In this document: piece by piece, positions 21,501 through 35,499 of the stretch
How positions within the stretch are numbered: position 1 is the stretch's first letter
How the letters are laid out: the number at the start of each line of letters is the position of its first letter
Source: Blepharisma stoltei
Lineage: Eukaryota; Ciliophora; Heterotrichea; Heterotrichida; Blepharismidae
Length of the DNA stretch: 64,000 nt
Reading direction: 5' to 3'
Assembly (NCBI GenBank): GCA_914767885.1
Contig: CAJZBQ010000012.1
Span: 846,501-910,500, forward strand
The notes under the pieces: generated by a model
The model's input: only the letters and a program-made list of their open reading frames with translations
The model's database searches: none
What the model was told of the DNA's origin: nothing
Position numbers and translations under genes: made by a program

Positions 21501-23068
21501 TTTATCTTCAATTCCATCTTCAATAAGTAAAAACTCCAAGTTGTCATTAGTCATTCTGTATTTGCCTTCAAGCACCAATTCTGCCAAACTATTAGGAAGC
21601 TCTAGAACACTTAATTCGCGCTCTCTGTAAAGAGCAGCTTCAATACTCCTTTGCGATGGCAGGTTTGCTTTAGTTTCTTGAGATAACTTTATCTTTTTAG
21701 GCACACTGCTGAGTAAGTCTCTGGCCATTGTTGGAATTTCTCAAAAAGGATTTTCGTTCAAATTCCTTTTCAAGCTTTCTTTTAAATCCAATTTAGCGCT
21801 CATTTCAGCTTGATTTGGGAGGGTGAAAATCATGATTTCCTTTGATTTTTATTAAGGAATCATTTTCTGTGACCATTGTGCAGCGGCAACCTTCTAACTC
21901 TCATCCTATTAGAAAGCAAAATTATTCGAAAATCTTTTTTTTTTAAAAATAAGTGAATAAAATTTATTTTATAAGACTATATATAAATTATGGTTATTAA
22001 AATAAAATCTCTAAATAATCATATTGCATTTAGTTAAAGTGCTTTCTTAAGCCTAATTTTACAAACTGAATTAAATTCTTTTTTTGTACATATTTGCAAT
22101 TTCGAGTATGAGTAAAAACGTTGGAAAGGGAAGTAAGTATTTGATGCACTTCCAGTATGTTCTCCTTATACTGGGATCTTTCCTATTTACTCTATATGCA
22201 TAGCCTTGACAGAAAGCAATTCTACCATCACGAATTGATTGCTTGAATGCCACCTGGTCTGCCATTTTATTATCGATGTCACTAAGTCGAAGTTAAAAAG
22301 TTTTAATTTTAGTAGTGCTAGTGTGAAGGAACGGCTTCGTAAAATAGATAAATACGTAAATAGGCCAAAAAAAAATAGGCCAAAAAAAAATAGGCCAAAA
22401 AAAATAGGCCAAAAAAAAATAGGCCCAAAAAAAAATAGGCCAAAAAAAAATAGTCGTTATGGAGTAGACCTCGTGTGAAGGAACCGGGTGGCGTAACTCA
22501 TCCAATTACGGATAGCGAGTGCACATCCTCGTCCAGTAGGAGCAACACCTTGAAGGTCGTGATCGATTGGTGTGAGAAGCCAGGTGAAGCGTCAAGGGTG
22601 AAGGTAGACCGGGGGAAACCCTAGGTATTACGACTGGTCTCTTAATAATATACTTAATGTTAATGTTAATGGTAAAGCGTGGTCTCTCTTGAAGTATAAG
22701 CATTTAGGTTTCCTCCCATGTTTTCTATTTCACTTTCTAACTGAATTCTGGTCCTTTTGTTGGTTCCTTTGAAGTGAAGATGCTCGAGGAAGTGGGCGAT
22801 CCCAGTGTTTGCCATAGTCTCGTTACGAGAGCCTGCTTCAATCATGACACCAACTGTGGCTATTGCGTTGTCGAAGGGTTCTGTGGCTACTCGGACTCCA
22901 TTGCTAAGAGTTGTTAATTTATAGGCATGATCATACTGGAGAGCCTCAGGGATTTGACCATCACGAAGATAGCCACTGTTGAGCAGATGAGATTTTGTGA
23001 ATTGGGAGGTGTCATTTTGCTTTTCTTGTGCCCAGATTCGGTAATTTGTATTAATAGAGAGAATGCTT
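18588..23068 (-). CDS. PMPCB: Mitochondrial processing peptidase beta subunit, split by an IES and a 2.9-kb nested insert
   Basis: M16 metallopeptidase that removes presequences from imported mitochondrial precursors, with the alpha subunit. The joined frame shows TTLSNGVRVATEPF, the zinc site HFLEHLHFKGT (HxxEH, about 22780), NMGGNLNAYTSRETTLYQMQ, the AEKNFGKV region and the C-terminal inactive half ending FSEGDTALAIYGPTSTIQRI. Zn-site His and Glu residues are present, so this is the catalytic beta subunit rather than alpha. One UGA codes Trp near 18660. The 5' end is unresolved: upstream of NTNYRIWAQEKQ an in-frame TAA at about 23069 indicates another IES or intron before the ATG. Confidence 0.9.
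19238..19402. other. IES, 165 bp, in MPP-beta
   Basis: TA sites at 19238-19239 and 19403-19404 with equal codon phase. Excision gives NKDYLLLKTTEYPFDGED. The left TA is also the point where the truncated duplicate (15460-16111) ends. Confidence 0.88.
20243..20478. repeat. Subterminal tandem repeats of the MULE
   Basis: About 18 imperfect repeats of GGCCTATTTTTTTT-type units, mirrored by seven units at 22361-22453 next to the other TIR. Amplified subterminal repeats are common binding arrays of transposases; here that is inference. Confidence 0.85.
20612..22265 (-). pseudogene. FLYWCH-MULE transposase, decayed
   Basis: The N-terminal FLYWCH zinc finger is split by an IES: GYAYRVNRKDPS, RTYWKC, then after excision C-R-C and GNHDFH. 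The DDE domain follows (FHSAPSIFAQNYILHG, LLPDKATTTYERLL, QIDFEMAVINAI, RGCFFHFSQCLW) and the C-terminal TNNLEGYHHALNKLVG typical of this family. At least three single-base frameshifts (near 21810, 21490 and 20725) and a TAA near 20980 break the frame. In addition the usual first catalytic Asp of the DGTF motif reads Asn (NGTF). The copy is dead. Confidence 0.88.
21895..22133. other. IES, 239 bp, inside the transposase FLYWCH domain
   Basis: TA sites at 21895-21896 and 22134-22135, equal phase; joining gives YWKCIKYLEGCRCTMVTEND, which completes the zinc finger. It is AT-rich with a subterminal ACTATATATAAATT block similar to the MITEs. Confidence 0.8.
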
Positions 23069-23602
23069 TAATGGGCATTGATTTAGGCCCTTAAGCCTTT
23101 AAAAATTTTTTCTAAAAATGTAAAAAAATTTCTGGTCACGTCATCACCTATTGGTAATGTATTATCTCTCTAGGAGATCCCTGTTCATTCTGAATCCAAG
23201 ATCAAGCAATTTCAGGTCCTGCTCCAGAAGAGGAATCGGCTTAAGATGATATCTGGGCCTCCTTCACATACCCAACTCAACAAGGAGCCTCCTAGCACCC
23301 TTTATTTCGTGAAGTCATCCTGAATTTGCTGCTGCACATTACTTATAAGCTAAATTATGCTGAAAACGCACTCCAACATTCTTGCGGATGCGGAGCCTCG
23401 GATCCTAAGCGGCGCTAGGTGTTGATTTTTTGCCTGATAGGCAAAAAAAACGAAAGTATATTAATAGAAGATGAAGCTCGCCTGATGATGCTTCTCAAAG
23501 CCATTTTTATTTAGAAAAATAGTGTAAAATAATCTCTTAATTAAATCGTTACCTAGGCTCTGCATAACCCTTTTCCTGCCTTAGAGATTAAATTAAATAG
23601 AA
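23069..23602. other. Spacer with a GC-rich insert of unknown kind
   Basis: About 23130-23420 is GC-richer than its neighbours and resembles in composition the retroposon inserts. A T/A-rich hairpin-like TTTTTTGCCTGATAGGCAAAAAA lies near 23430 (6-bp inner arms). It separates the 5' end of MPP from the UBC-like gene and may hide the first MPP exon. Confidence 0.45.
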
Positions 23603-26600
23603 ATGGCAACATTTACTAATGAACTCCAAGAAACTCGCTTTAAAAGAGAGCTTGAACTTCTCGAAGATCTCAAAAACACCTTCACCATTACAGCTAAAAA
23701 GTCAAGCCTAGGCTACACAGTCCAAATCTCAATGGAAAATCAATCTTTTTTCGGCTTCGACTCGAAATCTCTTGTCTTTGAAATTCATCTTCATGGGAAA
23801 TTTCCTTTGCAGCAGCCTAAAGTCATGCTGGAGACAGTTATAGGTTTTCCTTCAATAGCAGATGGAAGAGATTTGCTTGAGGATATTATTCGGAGAAAAT
23901 GAGACTCCAGCATTACAGCGTATGAAATTATTAATTTACTCGTAAATTTTATATCATCAAGCCAAAACCAGATAAGTTTGATAGGGAAATATCATTTACT
24001 CCCCCCCCCTCCGTGAGTGAACAAAAAAATTTTGTTCACTCACGGAGGGGGTTTAATTTTTTTTTTTTTAAAAAAATCCTAATTTGCAAAAATTTGAAAG
24101 CAAATATTAATTTAATTTATAAAATTTATGTTTTAAAATGCAATTTGTTTAAAATTAAACAGAATTAGCTCTAGATTTCATTATATTAATTATCATTTAT
24201 ATATCAAAATTTTGTTTCCATAAAAAATTTTTCTATTAAAAAAATTTTTGTTAACTCACAGATGGTGGGTTTTTGGGCAAAAAATAGCGATTTTTCTAAT
24301 GGTTTTGTTCGCGGAGGGGGGGGAGTTAGGGCACCCTTATTTTCTCGATTCCTGGGAAGTTAAAGAAAGCATGGGTGCTTTCCCATGCATTGAAGTAGAT
24401 CCTTTAAATCCAAAATTTAATAGAGAACGAGCTATTGTGATTACTCATACAATGGTACTACAATTTGATATCAACCCACATCTGAATAATGTAGGACATC
24501 TGATTTTCTGGGCAACTTTACAGTCAATTGAAGCTATATCAAAGTCAAAAATTGACCCTGACAGGCTGAATATTCAATGAAAAAGATGTGGGAAAATTCA
24601 AGGGTTCTGCCAACAGTTCAGGGTGTTTAAATCAAAAGAATTAGTTGAGTTAATATTATCAAATGTAGAAAAACTGGGGGTTTCGATAAAAAAAGAAAAA
24701 CCAAAAACACCAACTTTGCAGGAAGAAGATGTCAATGTTAATTCATTAGAAAGGATAAATGTAAAAGAAATCCTAGAAAAAATCAATGAGACTGAAAAAG
24801 ATATAGAAAATGGAATCTATAAAGACAAAATTAACTCATTGATAAGCTTATACCAACAGGCCACTGAATATTTTTCGGCACTTACTCCCCCCCCTCCGTG
24901 AGTGAACAAAAATTTTTTTGTTCACTCACGGAGGGGGGTTAATTTTTTTTTTTTAAAAAAAAATTTATATATAAATTTTATAAAAAATATTTTTTTTCGA
25001 AATTTAAAAAAATCCTAATTCACAAAAATTTGAAAGCAAATATTAATAAATTTATGTTTTAAAAAGCAATTCGTTTAAAATTAAACAGAATTAGCGCTAG
25101 ATTTCATTATACTAATTATCACTTATATATCAAAATTTTTTTCTATAAAAAATTTTTCTATTAAAAAAATTTTTGTTCATTCACAGAGGGTGGGTTTTTT
25201 GGGCAAAAAATAGCGATTTTTCTAATGGTTTTGTTCACTCACGGAGGGGGGGGAGTTAATGATCCTCAGTTTGATATTTATTTGCAAAAAATGCTGGCTT
25301 TATTTAAAAATGAGCAGTATATGAAAATATTGAGGGAAGATGAGGAAGTGGAAAAGAAAGAAGAAAATAGTGAAAAAGATGAAGAAGTTAAAGAGCAAGT
25401 AGGTGATAGCTCAAATGAGGATTTGATTAAGCAAGAAAATAGCAAAAATAATGAAGATTAGATTAAAAGCATAGCGGTTCTAAATGGGATTATTTCAGCC
25501 CCTCACCGTCTCACGGATACTTCTCGTGGCATTAAGCATTATCCTCACACCTCCCCTTTACTCCTGACATCACCAAAAATTTGGTAACATAGATGATTTC
25601 GCGGGGGAGATCACTCTACCCGTCTCCTTGGCCCTGGAAAACGATATAGACTCCCTGAACCTTCGGCAGGGCTCGGGTCTGGTCGATCACCTTTGCCTCC
25701 TCTATAAAATTTCTGAGCTGCATACAGACCGGTAATGATCCCATAGAGTACAGAGGGCCATCGCTCCTTCAAGCCAGGAAAAAAGGTTGAGTGTCAGCCT
25801 TTGGACCAAAAAAACTAACCCGGCAAACTTCCACAATGCAGCTCCTCTTTTCTAGTCTGTACACCAGAAGCCACATCAGATCACTTTCTTTACTAATTTT
25901 AAAGAATAAAGAAGAAACAGATGCAAATGAAGTAATTAATGAAGAAAAATCTGAAAAGGAAACTGCAGAAGCATTAAATAAAGACCTTGAGAGTGTATCT
26001 CAACAAGAAGTAACAGAAACTATGGAAGCTCCTCAAGAATTCTCACCACAAGTAATTGAAGCAGATTTGCAGAATGGAAATGTCGATAGCATATTGGAAG
26101 ATGTAATAAAGGCTACTGAAGCAATAATTTTCGAAAATATTGAAATCTCCACAGATGAAAATTCCACTATAAAGAATCATATCATATCATATTAATTTAT
26201 TAGTCGTTTAACGTCCACTACGGGGTAGCCGTTTCCAGAGCTTTCACCATATTTGTCCACGTGTCGGGCCAGAGACCTCTGGATCGGTCCCTTTTGTTCA
26301 CCAGGGCACAGGCAAACAAGGCGTTCCGGCTTCGACGGGCTTCGCTGTCGCCACGGCTTTATTTCGACTCAGCTCCTGCGCGTGTTCCGCCTGAGGGTAC
26401 ATCTCCCTTGGGATGTGCTGAGGGGTAGAAACTCCAGATCTTGAGCGCACTGAGGAGCAGTTCCTCTGGTTATACCCGAAGTTAAACCGCTATTGCTGTG
26501 CAGAAGTTCTTGAGATGAAAACCCAACCCTATAAATAAAATTGCTTGAGAGAGAGAAAGTTAGCAGAGCTAACTTCGCTCGAGCGAAAGCCATTTTATTT

Positions 26601-26922
26601 ATCCACTATAAAGAATCAAAATGAGCTTATAATAGATGCAAGTTTGGAATCTCTTCATGAAACTTTAAGCGAAGAAACTAAAGAAAAAATTTTAATTGAA
26701 GAAAATAAGGAAAGTAATTTAGCTGAGGAAAGCGAAGAAAGCAATTTTATTGAGACTGAAATTATTTCTGCTGAACCAGAGAACAGCTTAACAGAGCCAG
26801 AAAATAATGTAATTGAACCAGATAAACTAGATAATGTACAAAACCTAGAGCAAGAAGAGTATAAGCTGCAAAGCATAAATATTAAAAGCATAACTTATTA
26901 TGCTGAAGATAACAGAATTTAG
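23603..26922 (+). CDS. UBC/RWD-fold protein with PH-like middle and acidic tail, four IESs
   Basis: 572 aa after removing 330, 374, 458 and 439 bp. The N-terminus has the ubiquitin-conjugating/RWD fold pattern (FEIHLHGKFPLQQPKVML, FPSIADGRDLLEDII, RRKWDSSITAYEIINLL) but no active-site cysteine in the usual place, so it is probably non-catalytic. The middle (FLDSWEVKESMGAF, FNRERAIVITHTMVLQFDI) looks PH-like. The tail is very acidic with repeats of EE, EPEN and LTEPENNVIEP. UGA codes Trp at RRKW and IQWKRC. Nearly half of the locus is IES. Role unknown; such proteins are usually adaptors. Confidence 0.82.
23997..24326. mobile_element. MITE family A copy (330 bp) acting as an IES
   Basis: TA at 23997-23998 and 24327-24328. 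The whole IES is the element: hairpin at the left, doubled TIR at the right. Excision gives LIGKYHLGHPYFLDSWE. About 60 bp of the usual interior are missing. Confidence 0.95.
24883..25256. mobile_element. MITE family A copy (374 bp) acting as an IES
   Basis: TA at 24883-24884 and 25257-25258. Full-length element in the same orientation as the copy 900 bp upstream; excision gives TEYFSALNDPQFDIYLQKM. Confidence 0.95.
25449..25906. mobile_element. Retroposon-like IES, 458 bp
   Basis: TA at 25449-25450 and 25907-25908; excision joins ENSKN to KEETDANEVINEEK. GC-rich body 25490-25870. The flanks AAAAATAATGAAGA and AAGAATAAAGAAGA look like a decayed target-site duplication. Confidence 0.75.
26168..26606. 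mobile_element. Retroposon (minus orientation) with 17-bp TSD acting as an IES
   Basis: Direct repeats TCCACTATAAAGAATCA at 26163-26179 and 26602-26618 are perfect. A simple ATATC-type tail follows the left copy, so the element is in minus orientation. The duplication contains TATA; TA excision of 439 bp restores ENSTIKNQNELIIDAS. Confidence 0.92.
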
Positions 26923-27176
26923 AAAGAAAAATAATCAAACTAGTAATATTTTAATTGCGTTAAAGTATAATAACTATAGAGAGTGTTACAACAGCTTGCA
27001 TTTAACTAGTTTTACTAATCGAAAAGCTAGCCATAGATGGCAAGCTAAGAATGACCCATAAATAGAATGCTCTATATCTTGGAAAATAATGATAAGCATT
27101 ATAATTCTATTATAAGAATTAGAAATCATCAATTCCTATATCATGCATTCATTAATCCTTTTTAATTAGCTAGAAT

Positions 27177-28526
27177 TTAAACCATAGTGACGTACTCTTC
27201 AGATGCTGTAGGGTGTATAGCGACAGTGTTATCGAAATCTCTCTTCGTCGCCCCCATCTTCACAGCTACAGCAAATCCTTGTATCATCTCATCAATGCCT
27301 CTTCCTACTCCATGAAGTCCAACAACTCTTTCTTCAGGTCCAACACATATGAGCTTCATAAAGGTCAGCTCTTTATGCTCAGTCAAAGCGAAAAACATAT
27401 TGGTGAAGCTTGATCTATAGACTTTCACATTATCATCTCCATACTGAGCTCTTGCTTGTTGCTCTGTAATTCCAACAGTCCCAAGTGGTGGGTGCGTGAA
27501 AATTACAGCCGGCACATTTGTGTAGTCTTGCTTTAAATCAACTTGCCCATTAAATAGCCTTTCTGCTAGTTTTCTTCCAGCTGCAATAGCTATTGGGGTA
27601 AGCTGAAGCTTTTTGGTAACATCTCCAATTGCATATATATGTGGATTTGTTGTAGCTTCATACTCATCGACTTGGATTTTTCTTAGCCCGACCATTTGTA
27701 CGCCGGCTGCTTCTAAGTTAAGATCATCTACATATGCATCTCTACCGATATTCAAAAATATTTTTTCATACACAAAATTTTGCCCATTGTCGAAAAATGC
27801 ATGAAGTCCCTCATCTGTCTTTTTGATTTCAACAATGTTACTTGACGGCAAAAATGTAACTCCATCTTTACTCATCTGTTCCATAAGCTTAGTTGTTGCT
27901 TCACGATCGTATGCTATTAAAGGGTAGTCTTCCCTCATAGCAATTGTAGCTTTTGTTCCAAAAGTGTTAAATACACATGCTAATTCACAGGAAATATAGC
28001 CACTACCAATCAGTAAAGCACTACTTGGTAGAGTCTCTAAAGCAAAGAAAGCATCACTTGTTAAAAAATGTTCCTTGCCTGGAATGTCTAATACTCTTGG
28101 CTGTGATCCAGTCGCAATTAAAATATTCGTTGCAGTGATTAATAGAGAATCATCAACAGATATTATATCTGGGCCGACAAATCTAGCGCGGCCAAATATT
28201 ACCTCAACTCCAGAGTTCGTCAGGAGCTTGGCATAAATTCCATTGAGTCGAGCGATATATGCATCTCTATTAGCTTTAAGCGTGGCCCATGTGTGAGAGG
28301 CTGATGTGTCGAAGCCATACTCTTTAGAGAGGGTGATTCCTTCTAAAATATGTGCAGCGTTCCAACAAACTTTTTTTGGAACACATCCATTGTTAACACA
28401 TAGTCCACCTAAGCGATTAAATTCAACTAGAATCACTTTAGCACCATATTTGGCTGCCCTGCGTGCTGATGCAATTCCACCACTTCCTCCGCCTATCACT
28501 AACTTTTTGTTTGCTTTTCTGGGCAT
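27177..28526 (-). CDS. GSR: Glutathione reductase (copy 1), uninterrupted
   Basis: 449 aa flavoprotein disulfide reductase, which regenerates GSH from GSSG with NADPH. N-terminal FAD fold [20 protein letters not shown]; redox-active disulfide [13 protein letters not shown] (Cys-x4-Cys); NADPH fold [15 protein letters not shown]; second FAD motif IYAIGDVT; interface domain with the catalytic His at [11 protein letters not shown]. No selenocysteine extension, so not thioredoxin reductase of the animal type. A second gene lies 0.8 kb downstream in tandem, which is heavily interrupted, whereas this one has no IES. Confidence 0.95.
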   Translation of the reverse strand: MPRKANKKLVIGGGSGGIASARRAAKYGAKVILVEFNRLGGLCVNNGCVPKKVCWNAAHILEGITLSKEYGFDTSASHTWATLKANRDAYIARLNGIYAKLLTNSGVEVIFGRARFVGPDIISVDDSLLITATNILIATGSQPRVLDIPGKEHFLTSDAFFALETLPSSALLIGSGYISCELACVFNTFGTKATIAMREDYPLIAYDREATTKLMEQMSKDGVTFLPSSNIVEIKKTDEGLHAFFDNGQNFVYEKIFLNIGRDAYVDDLNLEAAGVQMVGLRKIQVDEYEATTNPHIYAIGDVTKKLQLTPIAIAAGRKLAERLFNGQVDLKQDYTNVPAVIFTHPPLGTVGITEQQARAQYGDDNVKVYRSSFTNMFFALTEHKELTFMKLICVGPEERVVGLHGVGRGIDEMIQGFAVAVKMGATKRDFDNTVAIHPTASEEYVTMV

Positions 28527-29033
28527 TTTGATTATATTTTATACAAAATTTTAAATAAATAATTGGACAAAATGGATAGAGTAAGAAATCAGCATGCTTC
28601 GACTCGAGCATTTATTATTTTATTAGTAAATTGGATGTTGCTCCATATTTGTTTTATTCACTATTTTGTCTTTAGGCTAATTTAAAATTGAAGGTTTCAA
28701 TGGATATTTAGAAATAAATTTAAATTTGGCGCTATGAAAAGTTTTGTATTCTTTCATATAGGATGGAAGAAATTGATAGGAATTTTTAAATAATAAATCT
28801 CTCTGTTTATTTTTGATAAAAATAGCATTTTCGTCCTTAAGCAATTAATTGTACTTGACCAGTTTAAAATTGTAATTTGCAAGCATGAAATATAATGAAA
28901 TATTTTTCATTTGATCTGGCTCACTTGGCTAGAAAATTATTGGAGCCTAATATACTTAGGCTCAATTGTTTTGCTTACGTTTTGATGAGTTCATTATTAA
29001 ATTATATTAGACAAATAATTACAATTGAAATTT

Positions 29034-29153
29034 TAAAGAAATTAAGTTAAATATTTACACAGCCTAAGTTAGATAGCTAACTGATTGAAAGACCACAAGG
29101 CTTGGAGGAGTGGATCTGTTGAATTTAAAGGTAAAGGTAAAGAAATTAAGTTA
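29034..29153. mobile_element. Very short retroposon copy with 16-bp TSD
   Basis: TAAAGAAATTAAGTTA at 29034-29049 is repeated at 29138-29153. Between them lie 88 bp with GC-rich start and a GGTAAA-type tail. This is a 5'-truncated or tiny SINE copy in the spacer between the two reductase genes. Confidence 0.85.
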
Positions 29154-29330
29154 TTTGACAGTAACTGCTTTTAGTGTTTATATTTATTGGATATATGCTG
29201 GATCTCATAATATAATAGGGATCTTAGCTGCTCAGTCTTCAAATATAAATCTAGTCAACCTCCCTAATGCTTGAAATAAGAATTTAAATATAAAAAATAA
29301 TTTTCGAATATATATTAATGGTTAAAGAAT

Positions 29331-33823
<4,493 letters not shown>

Positions 33824-35103
33824 TGGTTATTTTTATTAGTTTATTAGATTACTGATCCACATATTATATCGGTTTTCGTTATGGAGTTTGAAATAGAAAT
33901 TCAGTAAATATTTTTACTGACTAAGATTAGCATTAGACGGCAGAGTGTAATAATTTATTAGTGGGAAAGTGTAGCAGGTTGCTTGAAATGATGAATTCAG
34001 TTGATGGTTTAGCAAGATTAAGGAGAAACAAGAAGGTACGTTGAATTTTTGTTTTTGGGGTTTAGAAAGGGTTTGATATAGGCTAGCTTTAAGGAAACAA
34101 GTCTTGGTAAAAGCAAATGTTTTATAGCAGACGCAGCTTATAATAGAAGACAATTTTTATAAAAGAAAGGTTTTTTAATTTCGGTCTAGTATACATAGCA
34201 ACGTAGTATTGAATAGATAAATTAGAATCAATAAATACGTAAAGACCTCTGGCAGCTTCGCCTTTATAAAGTATTTACATTTATTATAAACTAATAGGAA
34301 AAAGATCTCAGAATTTCAAAATAAATCTTGAAAAATGAGAAATATTTTTACGATCTTATTAAAAATACTTTAGTGCGTGGGAAATTTAAGCTTTGGATCG
34401 AAAACACATGGTTCAATAAATTTTTTGCCTTTATTTGAATGGTAGCTTAAGGAAAATGTTTAATAATTGAAAGTTATTTGAATTATCATTAATTTAAACA
34501 CTAAAGCTTAGTGGAAGATAAATCGAATTTACTATACAATTTAATCATCTATACATCCAAAATTCTAAGAAGCTATTTATTCTGAGTTAAACAATAAACG
34601 ATAAAATTATATGGATAGTTTACCAATTTCACGATCAGAATTTGTAATTTGAATACTATTGTGTGAGACTTAGATACTAAAAATAATAAATATACATATG
34701 ACTTGACTTTCTATAATGTTCAACAATAATGCTAGAAATCTTGAAGAATATGCTTACATAATCATCCTTGGCAGCTAATTTCTGTCTTAATATTATTAAT
34801 CCATCAAACAAATTGAAAACATATAATTTAAGGTCATAAAATCCTTAAACATAAAAAAGACAGGCAAAATTATCATTTTTAACTTAATTTCCATAATCAA
34901 TATCGGTTTTAAATTTTAGTAGCAAAAAATATCTATTAGAAAAGAATATAAGATCTCTATTTCATATATAAATTATTTCTATATTTATTTTATAAATATC
35001 TTTCCTTAATCTCAAACCTCATGATCTATAATAATCATCTTTAAGACTGATTAAATCTTTCAAGATAATTTTCACTTGTCCCAGCTTTGAATTCAAAAAA
35101 ACC
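33824..35103. other. AT-rich intergenic region, no gene seen
   Basis: About 1.3 kb upstream of reductase copy 2 and the kinesin gene, which are divergent. Small frames exist on both strands but are AT-biased and lack conserved motifs. Confidence 0.55.
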
Positions 35104-35486
35104 TAACTCCCCCCCCCTCCGTGAGTGAACAAAAAAAATTTTGTTCACTCACGGAGAGGGGTTAATTTTTTTTTTTTAAAAAATTTAAATATATAAATTT
35201 TATAAATAATTTGTTTTTCGAAATTTAAAAAAATCCTAATTCGCAAAATTTTGAAAGCAAATATTAATTTAATTTATAAAATTTATGTTTTAAAAAGCAA
35301 TTCGTTTAAAATTAAACAGAATTAGCTCTAGATTTCATTATACTAATTATCATTTATATATAAATTTTTTTTTCCATTAAAAATTTTTCTATTAAAAAAA
35401 AATTTTTGTTCACTCACGGAAGGTTGGTTTTTGGCCAAAAAATAGGGATTTTTCTAATGGTTTTGTTCACTCACGGAGGGGGGGAG
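35104..35486. mobile_element. MITE family A copy, 383 bp, just upstream of the kinesin start
   Basis: Full element, hairpin left and doubled TIR right, bounded by TA at 35104 and 35487. Only 11 bases separate its right TA from the kinesin ATG. Confidence 0.93.
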
Positions 35487-35499
35487 TAAATATAGAAAT

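Larger units (their letters stand above)
20209..22485. mobile_element. Mutator-like (MULE) DNA transposon, 2277 bp
   Basis: Terminal inverted repeats of more than 40 bp: TTCACACGAGGTCTACTCCA and following CTATTTTTTTTTGGCC on the left, the complement on the right. A 9-bp direct repeat GGGTGGCGT (20200-20208 and 22486-22494) flanks it, the target duplication size expected of Mutator elements. It sits inside the retroposon and encodes a FLYWCH-MULE transposase on the minus strand. Confidence 0.92.
19810..22672. mobile_element. GC-rich retroposon-like insert in MPP-beta, split by a MULE
   Basis: The insert is flanked by a perfect 14-bp target-site duplication TGGTAAAGCGTGGT (19807-19820 and 22670-22683). 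Its 3' end has a simple TTAATG-type tail (22655-22670), as left by target-primed reverse transcription. The duplication contains a TA, and TA-to-TA excision (2863 bp) restores SRETTLYQMQVF exactly. The retroposon body is 19821-20208 plus 22495-22650. Confidence 0.9.

Noticed and set aside
24248-24330. Separate small genes beginning inside MITEs (24248, 25225, 44394-44642)
   Set aside because: Their N-termini are MITE TIR translations; the rest are internal exons of the UBC-like and coiled-coil genes.
33914-34153. Minus-strand 79-codon frame upstream of glutathione reductase copy 2
   Set aside because: No motif, unremarkable composition and no second exon; not supported as a gene.
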